Shown one piece after another: positions 26,042 to 32,533 of a stretch of DNA of 57,855 nucleotides (the stretch's first letter is position 1; each line of letters begins with the position of its first letter). Under the pieces are notes generated by a model that was not told the DNA's origin, did no database searches, and worked only from the letters and a program-made list of their open reading frames with translations. The stretch is from Alsobacter soli. GTDB taxonomy: Bacteria > Pseudomonadota > Alphaproteobacteria > Rhizobiales > Beijerinckiaceae. The DNA lies in NCBI GenBank assembly GCA_945883115.1, contig CAMCXA010000008.1, positions 1-57,855 of the forward strand, given 5' to 3'. A program made the translations under genes and the position numbers.

Positions 26042-27180
26042 TGGCGGAGGACGAAGGCAGTCAGGAAAAAACCGAAGAACCTAGTGAAAAGAAAATTCGC
26101 GAAGCTCTCGAGGAAGGAAAGGTTCTTACATCAAAGGAATTGATGCTTTCTGTTGTGATGCTAACGGGTTTTTTACAGATTATGTTTGGGGGGCGCTATT
26201 ATTTTGACGAGTTCACAGGAGGGTTTCGTTCGGGGCTGAATATCAAAGACATTGTCTTATACGATGCTCCCCTGCTGTCCGTTGTGGGTGACCGTTTCAT
26301 GGGAATACTAATACCAATTGTATTATTTTCGGGACCCATTTTGCTCGCCCTGATCGCTTCACAATTTGCACTTGGTGGGGTGCATTTCATTCCCAAGAAC
26401 TTCAGTTTGAAATTCGACAAGCTTTCGCCGATGAAAGGGCTTGGCCGGATGTTCAGCATTACAGCCGTTATGGAGCTTGGCAAAGCAATATTGAAGATAG
26501 GTGTTGTCGGGATCGTGGGCGTCTTTTATCTATTTTGGAAATTGCCCGATATTCTTGCGTTGTCGGATATGCCGCTCAATCAAGCCCTCAGTATGACGGG
26601 CACTCTCTTCGTGGAGACTTTTTTTGTGCTTGTTGCCGGAACATTGTTGATTGCAGTTCTCGATACTTTTTTTCAGTGGCGCCAGTTTCGCAACCAGTTG
26701 ATGATGACAAAGCAGGAAGTGCGCGAAGAGCATAAGCAGCAGGATGGTTCGCCGGAAGTGAAGGCGAAAATCAGGCAGATGCAGCGCGAGGCTGCAGAGC
26801 GCGGTTCCGTTGCCAATCTTGATCAGGCTCAGGTGGTGATTACAAATCCGTCGCATTTTGCGGTTGCGCTCAGGTATGATTTTGAAGAGGGAACTGCGCC
26901 GAAAATTGTTGCAAAGGGCTCCGATGCGATTGCGCGTCAGATCCGCGAGGAGGCGGAGAAGGCCGGGTTGCCGACATTCAGCTATCCGCTTCTGGCGCGT
27001 GCCCTGTATTTCACCGGGGAGGTCGGAGGGGAAATTCATACCGAGCTCTATCGGGCGGTTGCTGCGATTCTGTCGTTCGTTTTCCACGCCAATGGCGAGG
27101 GTGATGCACCGGTGATCGATGTGCCGAAGGAGTTGCAGTTCGACGCAAACGGACGTTTGCTCGAGAGACGTCGTGTCTGA
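26041..27180 (+). CDS. flhB: Export switch protein FlhB
   Basis: 379 residues. N-terminal SQEKTEEPSEKKIREALEEG, four membrane helices, and a cytoplasmic domain with the autocleavage region VVITNPSHFAVALRY. FlhB cleaves between N and P of NPTH to switch export from rod/hook to filament substrates. Here the third residue is Ser instead of Thr; the Asn, Pro and His are kept, so cleavage is still likely. GTG start. Confidence 0.95.
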   Translation: MAEDEGSQEKTEEPSEKKIREALEEGKVLTSKELMLSVVMLTGFLQIMFGGRYYFDEFTGGFRSGLNIKDIVLYDAPLLSVVGDRFMGILIPIVLFSGPILLALIASQFALGGVHFIPKNFSLKFDKLSPMKGLGRMFSITAVMELGKAILKIGVVGIVGVFYLFWKLPDILALSDMPLNQALSMTGTLFVETFFVLVAGTLLIAVLDTFFQWRQFRNQLMMTKQEVREEHKQQDGSPEVKAKIRQMQREAAERGSVANLDQAQVVITNPSHFAVALRYDFEEGTAPKIVAKGSDAIARQIREEAEKAGLPTFSYPLLARALYFTGEVGGEIHTELYRAVAAILSFVFHANGEGDAPVIDVPKELQFDANGRLLERRRV

Positions 27181-27403
27181 TCAGAAAAAAAATGAACCAA
27201 GGGTGGAGTCGGCCCGAAAAATGCAGTCATGCTTTGGGTGCCGGTTTTTTGGCATCACGCATGATGTGCGGCAGCCTTATTCCTGCGCGTCATTTGGCTT
27301 CCGGTCGCGGCGTTTGCCTTGGCAGGAAGTGCTATTGAGTTCCGGCCAGCCATGCCTCAGGCGTGTGCAGGCTCCCATGCCTAAAGGACCCTCAGGAGGG
27401 TGA
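27173..27403 (+). CDS. Small Cys-rich protein linked to flagellar export genes
   Basis: 76 residues from a GTG that overlaps the flhB stop by eight bases (GTGTCTGA). The core reads CFGCRFFGITHDVRQPYSC, then ASFGFRSRRLP and SSGQPC. I recall similar short proteins with this C-x2-C...C.aFGFkSrrlP...SG..C pattern in flagellar clusters of many bacteria, but no function. Four cysteines could bind a metal. It overlaps the next gene's first codon options, so it belongs to the fli operon. Confidence 0.62.
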   Translation: MSDQKKNEPRVESARKMQSCFGCRFFGITHDVRQPYSCASFGFRSRRLPWQEVLLSSGQPCLRRVQAPMPKGPSGG

Positions 27404-27405
27404 TG

Positions 27406-28209
27406 ATGAGTGAAGCCAAGAAGAAGCCAGCGGAATCGGAGAAGCCGGTCGAAGCGATGAAGATCGAGCCGGTGATGGAGGAGGCGAAGGCGCCGAAATC
27501 CGAAATCGACGAGAGTATCCAGATTGCGCTTGCGGCGGCGGGCACGGCTACCGACGCGGCGATGGAGATACAGCGCTTGCGCAAGCAGGTGCACGAGCTT
27601 GTTTCCGGTTCGCGCCGGACGGGCACGACGCTGGTGTCGGCGGGTGTGTTCTTTCTGTTTTGCGCGTCGATAGGGCTTGGCATTGCGGTGATGTTTTTCT
27701 TTCAGGCGATGAACCGGTTTGACTCGATCACGAATGTAAATCGCGAGGCGCTTGTGGCGTTTGCCGAAGAGGTCAACGCCTTCACCGCTGCCGCGACGCG
27801 GGTCGAGGGGGCGGCAACTGCAACCGAGAAGAAAATCACGGCGTTGATGGCGCAGGGTGATGCGTTGAAAGCTGAACTTGACAACGCGATCAAGGGGCAG
27901 GACGCGGTGGCGGCGAAGCTTGTGGAGAATACTGCCACGATTGAAAAAATCCCGATGGCAACACAGAAGATCGTCGATGATCTCGTGGGTGTCAACAAAT
28001 TGGCACTGGCGCAATTGGCGGATGCTCTCAAGGCACAACAGGCTTCTGTTCTGGCGGCAAATCCCCAGCTTGAAATTGCCAAACAACTTGAAGAGATCGT
28101 CAAGGGACAATTGGCCATCAAGACGCGTGAGGAAAAAATCGCGGAACGCCAGAAGCCGAAAGTCGTGGCACGGCCCGTCAATCCTGAATCGATGATCAAA
28201 TTTCCCTGA
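27406..28209 (+). CDS. Bitopic coiled-coil membrane protein, MotF-like
   Basis: About 267 residues. An N-terminal cytoplasmic segment of about 75 residues, one membrane helix at about 76-99 (TLVSAGVFFLFCASIGLGIA), then a long Ala-rich periplasmic coiled coil with a basic Pro-containing tail. This layout and its place after flhB fit MotF, a bitopic protein needed for rotation of the R. sphaeroides Fla1 flagellum. The match is by layout and context, not confirmed sequence identity. AGGAGG at 27394-27399 selects ATG 27406 (27403 possible). Confidence 0.6.
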   Translation: MSEAKKKPAESEKPVEAMKIEPVMEEAKAPKSEIDESIQIALAAAGTATDAAMEIQRLRKQVHELVSGSRRTGTTLVSAGVFFLFCASIGLGIAVMFFFQAMNRFDSITNVNREALVAFAEEVNAFTAAATRVEGAATATEKKITALMAQGDALKAELDNAIKGQDAVAAKLVENTATIEKIPMATQKIVDDLVGVNKLALAQLADALKAQQASVLAANPQLEIAKQLEEIVKGQLAIKTREEKIAERQKPKVVARPVNPESMIKFP

Positions 28210-28239
28210 GAGCAAGCGACAAGAAGAGCACGATCACGC

Positions 28240-28932
28240 ATGGATGAAGAAAGCTATATTGGCCGGTTTGCAAAGGTCACGGAGATAGAGAGACTTTCGC
28301 TGGCTGACAGATCCGGTTTGATCGTTGGCGATGTCATCTTGCGCCTCGGCGACCGTGATCCGGTTGATGCTATCGGTGAAAGCGATCTGCTGATGAGCCT
28401 CGGGAACAAGGAATGGATCACTATTCTCCGGGACAAAGTAATTTTCAAATTGTTGTTCGGTCACGGATTGATGGGTCTGACGCTTGCCGAGACGGAGTTG
28501 CTTGATCCGGTGAAGGTCCGGCCCGATGCGCGTTGGAAATCATATTTGTCTGCTGTTCGCCCAGGTGAGTCACTTCTGATCCTGCCCGAGGTGCCCGCCG
28601 CGCATTGGTGGCTCATTCCCCTGCTTGCATATGGATATTACCGGCTTTGGCAAATGGCGGGAGCGACGGTATTTCTATACGGGATTGGCGCCGCGATCGG
28701 CTTTCTGCCGTTTTGTCTGACCTATGGCATCAGCATCTTCACTTTTGTTGCCGGTGGATCGAGTGCATTGAAGGATGCCGCGCATAAGGACGGCTATTTG
28801 CCCCGCGCGAAAATTGCGCTCGCAAGCCCGGATGATATTTCTGAACTCGAGCTCGTTAGCCGCGCTCTGCTGAGAAATCATGCCAAAGAGGAGGCGATCG
28901 CACGAGCCAGACGCCGTGCACAACAGTATTGA
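28240..28932 (+). CDS. PDZ-like membrane protein of unknown function
   Basis: 230 residues, not recognised. The first 70 residues (VTEIERLSLADRSGLIVGDV, ILRLGDRDPVDA, then a strand region) resemble a PDZ-like ligand-binding fold. Two or three membrane segments lie about 120-175 (WWLIPLLAYGYYRLW; FLPFCLTYGISIFTFVAGG). The C-terminal tail is charged and helical (NHAKEEAIARARRRAQQY). It follows the MotF-like gene by 30 bases, so it is likely co-transcribed and may serve the motor. It is convergent with the minus-strand gene at 28954. Confidence 0.6.
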   Translation: MDEESYIGRFAKVTEIERLSLADRSGLIVGDVILRLGDRDPVDAIGESDLLMSLGNKEWITILRDKVIFKLLFGHGLMGLTLAETELLDPVKVRPDARWKSYLSAVRPGESLLILPEVPAAHWWLIPLLAYGYYRLWQMAGATVFLYGIGAAIGFLPFCLTYGISIFTFVAGGSSALKDAAHKDGYLPRAKIALASPDDISELELVSRALLRNHAKEEAIARARRRAQQY

Positions 28933-28953
28933 GCTTTTCGGAGGACGCTGTGA

Positions 28954-29370
28954 TCAGCGGGATGGTTTTCCGTGGAACAAAATGATCGATTCGACGGTTG
29001 CCGTATCCATGCCGGTTTTGGCAACGATTTTATCAGATGACATGCCTTCGCGGGCCATCCGAATGGCGGTATCGACGATCTCTGGGTTTTCACGGACATG
29101 TCCGGTATCGCGCAGCTGAAACTCGAGTGATTTCACGTCCGCTTGCATCTTTCGGACAGACTCGGAAATTGTCTGATCCTGATTGATTGCGGCGCGTACA
29201 ATGCCGATTTCCAGCGAGGAAATCTGGCTGCTTAATGATTCGATGCGGGTTGAAAGATCACGCAATTGGTCAAAAATCAATTTAATAAAATAGGTGGCCG
29301 CGCCGGCGAGAGCCATGAGTATAATACCGACAAAGCTCATTATAATGACGTGCAAGTCAATAACGGGCAT
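28954..29370 (-). CDS. Membrane-anchored coiled-coil protein, DUF6115/SwrB-like
   Basis: 138 residues. One N-terminal membrane helix (about 8-30), a coiled coil (about 32-90), and a C-terminal helix-turn-helix-like segment DTAIRMAREGMSSDKIVAKT followed by GMDTATVESIILFHG. That last part resembles the DUF6115 domain found in SwrB-type proteins that promote basal body maturation in Bacillus. Last gene of the flgP-flgT-flgA-flgM unit. GGAG precedes the ATG. Confidence 0.62.
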   Translation of the reverse strand: MPVIDLHVIIMSFVGIILMALAGAATYFIKLIFDQLRDLSTRIESLSSQISSLEIGIVRAAINQDQTISESVRKMQADVKSLEFQLRDTGHVRENPEIVDTAIRMAREGMSSDKIVAKTGMDTATVESIILFHGKPSR

Positions 29371-29391
29371 TCACGAACTCCGACTGCCTGC

Positions 29392-29676
29392 TTAATGATA
29401 GCCGAATTTGGCCTTTTTGCGGCGTGTCTGATCATGCGCAGGGAGGCTTCTTACCGCAAGCTCTTTCTCGAGTTGTCCCGTTTGTTGCTGTAATAGAATA
29501 ATGATCTGCCGCTCATCCTCGGACGCAGGCAAATTCCGGGACAACGCTTCCAACGCATCGGAAAGCTCCGCAGTGGCTGCCTCAAGCTCGGCAAGATCAT
29601 CTCCGGGGAGGGCTTCGCTCACACGTTTGAGGTTTGCCTGAACAAGCTCGAGATCTTGCTTGAACGTGGACGTCAA
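29392..29676 (-). CDS. flgN: FlgN-like small helical chaperone (by position)
   Basis: 94 residues, helical and acidic, starting with a TTG one base after the flgM stop. FlgN is the export chaperone of FlgK and FlgL and is commonly encoded right after flgM. Size is on the short side and sequence similarity is weak, so the call depends mainly on order. The basic C-terminus (RRKKAKFGYH) may be a FlhA- or export-gate-contacting tail. Confidence 0.5.
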   Translation of the reverse strand: MTSTFKQDLELVQANLKRVSEALPGDDLAELEAATAELSDALEALSRNLPASEDERQIIILLQQQTGQLEKELAVRSLPAHDQTRRKKAKFGYH

Positions 29677-29677
29677 C

Positions 29678-29983
29678 TCAGTATCGTCCTGCTTCCGAGA
29701 AGAGTTGAGACTCGATCATTTTGCCTGCCAGTTTATCAAAATCAACCGGGTAGTCATTGTTCTGGATTGCAAAACGGATTGCCTGAATGCGATCTTTGTC
29801 GATTGGCGGCTTTGCTTCAAGAGCAATCAACGTAGAGTTGAGTGAAACAACATTCTTCTTTGAACCCGAACTGTTTGCCACACCCATTTCCAGCGCATTA
29901 GCTTCCGCAGAAATACTCTTCCGAGGAGCAGTTTCGATTAATCTTAGTTTAGGACTGATACCGTCAATCATTTTGATCACCAT
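29678..29983 (-). CDS. flgM: Anti-sigma-28 factor FlgM
   Basis: 101 residues. A disordered N-terminal half with KISAEANALEMG-like composition, then the FlgM C-terminal signature PPIDKDRIQAIRFAIQNNDY followed by PVDFDKLAGKMIESQL. FlgM binds FliA until it is exported through the completed hook-basal body. With fliA at 36645 this gives a normal checkpoint for late genes. Confidence 0.9.
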   Translation of the reverse strand: MVIKMIDGISPKLRLIETAPRKSISAEANALEMGVANSSGSKKNVVSLNSTLIALEAKPPIDKDRIQAIRFAIQNNDYPVDFDKLAGKMIESQLFSEAGRY

Positions 29984-30037
29984 TGTTCAAGGTTATAGAC
30001 GGCCGATCGCCATCTTTCTTTAGCATAAATTTCCGAA

Positions 30038-30787
30038 TTATTGAAAACGAATTTCAACGATACCCGACGCACCTAATTTCCCTGCAACGCTTGTGCCAGA
30101 TTTAAGGTTTCGGGCGTGAAGAATATCGCCCAGATAGCCATCTTCTTCCGCGATCCCAGCGGCGGAAATGGAGAACCCACCTCCGATTGCGAGGAGTGTA
30201 ATCTTTTCACCTTTGAGTACATCAGGAGCGCGGGCGACATTCCGTTTTGTCAGGATGCTACCGGCGCCAATTGCCGCACTCAGGCGAAGGCCGATCGCCT
30301 CTTCGAGCGATTTGATCTGCAAGTCTCCCGGTTGGTTGCCCGTACTTCGTTCCTCGACCATATCAGCCGAAAGGATCGTGCCAGCGGGTAGAGAGCTGCG
30401 GGCAACAATCATCTTCCATGTTTCCTTGCGCTGGTTGGACGTTGTGACGCCGTCGGATGCCATGCCGGGCGGTTGATATCCGTTGAGACGAACGATCTGC
30501 TCCCATGCGACCGGGCTTGAGCATTTGATGACGATGCTCGTGCCGCGCGTGCTACGAGGGGCAAGCGTCGGTGCTCTGTCACAGGCGGAAAGGCGCAGAC
30601 GGTCATCAATCGGTCCAATGCTCTCATCTGAAGGAACGGGTTTACCGGTTGAGACGAGCCATTCGCGAACGACCCGGCGCAAATCATCTGCGCCCCAATG
30701 TGAGTCGTTGGCGTGGGTTGCAGGTAACGGCATTCCAAAGCTGACGCCGAAAGCCAATGCGAGGGGTGTCAAATATTTTTGTTTCAT
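30038..30787 (-). CDS. flgA: P-ring assembly chaperone FlgA
   Basis: 249 residues with a cleavable signal peptide (about 1-26, ending THA). An N-terminal FlgA domain contains RLRLSACDRAP and GTSIVIKCSSPVAWEQIVRL. A C-terminal SAF domain contains VARSSLPAGTILSADMVEER, IGLRLSAAIGAGSILTKRNV and ARNLKSGTSVAGKLGASGIV. It assists FlgI polymerisation into the P ring. Its start overlaps the flgT stop (ATGA). Confidence 0.94.
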   Translation of the reverse strand: MKQKYLTPLALAFGVSFGMPLPATHANDSHWGADDLRRVVREWLVSTGKPVPSDESIGPIDDRLRLSACDRAPTLAPRSTRGTSIVIKCSSPVAWEQIVRLNGYQPPGMASDGVTTSNQRKETWKMIVARSSLPAGTILSADMVEERSTGNQPGDLQIKSLEEAIGLRLSAAIGAGSILTKRNVARAPDVLKGEKITLLAIGGGFSISAAGIAEEDGYLGDILHARNLKSGTSVAGKLGASGIVEIRFQ

Positions 30788-31902
30788 TGGAGTAACGTTG
30801 CCAAAGCATTGACCCTGATACCAGTCGTCGCCTTCATGAATCGTGCAGATGATGTGGTTGGCGAGGTTTGTTCGACGCGCATCAACTGCCAGGCATTCTT
30901 GCTGTTTGCCATGAATTCCACCAGGAAATAGTCGCCTGTCTTAACGCCTTGTTCGCTGCCGACGGATAGTGTTGCCCGATCCGCGCTGATCGATGTGATA
31001 ACGGCGCGAAGGGGCTGGCAGCCCAAGCGGTCTTCCAGACGCGCTTCAATCGCTGACCAAAGCGGTGCGAGGGTAGTCGGCGCGTCTTCCTCAGAAATGT
31101 CGATTTCGGTTCCCCAGAGCCGATTGGCGATCTGGATTTTACTTTTTTCACGAATGGTTTCGACGGTGCTGCCCGTGTAATTATCAATTAATTGCAGGGT
31201 AGCCGTTGCAACCAGATCGGTTCTGTTCAATGCAAGATTATCTGCTCTGTCGCGTTCCACGACGAGGCGACCTGACAGGGTGAAACCTGCGGCACTTGTG
31301 GTATAGCCTTTAAGAAGCGCGGTGTAGCGGTCCACTTTCGGTGCGCCGGCACCAACCAATGTTTTACCGTAGATATTCCGGTCATCGGTAACGCGCCACG
31401 AATCGCTTGCTTTCAAATCACCCAGAAAGCGTTCGAGGCTTTCGTGCGCCATACGCTCGTCAACGCCGGAAAGACCCTGAGCAACCTGCACGCTGATGGG
31501 AGCGATCGCGATGTCCGCGCGTTTACGCGAGGTACATTCGGAATCATCTGTGTCGGCGAGTGCTTCGATGGAAACGAGATAGCGGGAGCCTTCCCGGCGC
31601 TCGTCAACGACCTGATAGCCCTTCAGCAAACCTTCGACAGCAATTCCTGTATCTTCCATGATTGTTCCGGCGCTCGAGAGATAACTTGCACCACGAACAA
31701 CCATCCGCACCTGGCCGGCGGCGTCATAGAGCGCTTCAGCCAAGGCTGCCTTCCGGGCAGTCTCCACATTATTCCCTGCAATCGAGGCTCTGCCTTCGGC
31801 GCGAATAAGTTTCGTGCCGGAGAGGGCAGGGCCAGACGCAACGGAACAGATAAGCCCGAGACAGCTAGCAATCAGAAGAGAAGTGAGGCGTAACGATGAC
31901 AT
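30784..31902 (-). CDS. flgT: FlgT-like periplasmic flagellar protein
   Basis: 372 residues, about the size of Vibrio FlgT. Signal peptide about 1-29 (ending ALSG). The N-domain reads IRAEGRASIAGNNVETARKA then ALAEALYDAAGQVRM, the FlgT signature. A middle domain has two cysteines further on (SECTSRK, RLGCQPLR), and the C-domain ISADRATLSVGSEQGVKTGD is as in FlgT. In Vibrio FlgT builds the H ring that anchors MotXY and the T ring; in R. sphaeroides a distant FlgT is needed for rotation. Co-operonic with flgP and flgA. Confidence 0.85.
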   Translation of the reverse strand: MSSLRLTSLLIASCLGLICSVASGPALSGTKLIRAEGRASIAGNNVETARKAALAEALYDAAGQVRMVVRGASYLSSAGTIMEDTGIAVEGLLKGYQVVDERREGSRYLVSIEALADTDDSECTSRKRADIAIAPISVQVAQGLSGVDERMAHESLERFLGDLKASDSWRVTDDRNIYGKTLVGAGAPKVDRYTALLKGYTTSAAGFTLSGRLVVERDRADNLALNRTDLVATATLQLIDNYTGSTVETIREKSKIQIANRLWGTEIDISEEDAPTTLAPLWSAIEARLEDRLGCQPLRAVITSISADRATLSVGSEQGVKTGDYFLVEFMANSKNAWQLMRVEQTSPTTSSARFMKATTGIRVNALATLLQ

Positions 31903-31908
31903 GGGATT

Positions 31909-32334
31909 TTACCGGTAACGGGGTTGAGGTGTTTCGCGCATCATTGCGACAACATCGGCGGCGTCGACTTCAAGGATGGTTTCGTAAATGTCTGATTTGA
32001 CGGGGCCGATGCTGACTGTGCGCGCGCTTCGAACTATACCGGCAACGTTGCCCCGCATTGTATCCGCGATCATCACCGAGTCGGAGATTGACACATAGGC
32101 ATTGACGTCGAGGCCATAGATTTTCTCGGCCAGTTCGCGCATTGCAGCGAGCCTTGAGGCGCGGATGGCAGCAAGTTGCTTCTGGATCGCAGTCCGGCCC
32201 GGCTGGATCGAGATGGCTGCATAGCCAACGCCCCGGATCGGCGCGGAACTTGCTGACATATTGACGGTGCTTCCTGACGGCACGCAGGCTGTCAGCAGAC
32301 ACCCGGCCAGAATGGCAGAAATGATTGATCGCAC
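31909..32334 (-). CDS. flgP: FlgP-like outer-membrane lipoprotein
   Basis: 141 residues. Signal peptide with lipobox LLTAC, so an outer-membrane lipoprotein. The mature part has the LPP20/FlgP look: RASRLAAMRELAEKIYGLDV, NAYVSISDSVMIADTMRGNV, and the closing YETILEVDAADVVAMM. FlgP forms an outer-membrane-associated basal disk or ring in Vibrio, Campylobacter and R. sphaeroides. First gene of the unit, with its own sigma-54 site upstream. Confidence 0.82.
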   Translation of the reverse strand: MRSIISAILAGCLLTACVPSGSTVNMSASSAPIRGVGYAAISIQPGRTAIQKQLAAIRASRLAAMRELAEKIYGLDVNAYVSISDSVMIADTMRGNVAGIVRSARTVSIGPVKSDIYETILEVDAADVVAMMRETPQPRYR

Positions 32335-32375
32335 GGCGCATACCTCTCAACTTGAATTGCGTTAGGAAGTGTTAA

Positions 32376-32391
32376 AGCAAGAGCCGTGCCG
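32376..32391 (-). promoter_or_regulatory. Sigma-54 promoter for the flgP-flgT-flgA-flgM unit
   Basis: Minus-strand CGGCACGGCTCTTGCT matches TGGCACG-N4-TTGCW except the first base. It lies about 42 bases before the flgP start and back to back with the flhA promoter, 29 bases away. Confidence 0.85.
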
Positions 32392-32420
32392 ACTTTTTGA
32401 ATTTCCTTATTTATAGCCAA

Positions 32421-32436
32421 TGGCACGCATGTTGCT
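32421..32436 (+). promoter_or_regulatory. Sigma-54 promoter for flhA-flhF-flhG-fliA
   Basis: TGGCACGCATGTTGCT is a perfect consensus match, about 97 bases before the flhA GTG. This places FliA production, and thus late genes, under the sigma-54 activators. Confidence 0.9.
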
Positions 32437-32533
32437 TGGATGGGTAGGCAACAGATGAAGTGTCGGTTGTCCGGCTCCGAAAGGTGTCAGAAACCAAGAA
32501 AACCGACGTAATTCCGACAAGTGGAGCAAATCA

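Noticed and set aside
27277-28215. 312-residue minus-strand frame opposite the MotF-like gene
   Set aside because: Extremely Arg/His/Leu-rich, typical of the complement of an Ala/Lys/Glu-rich coiled coil.
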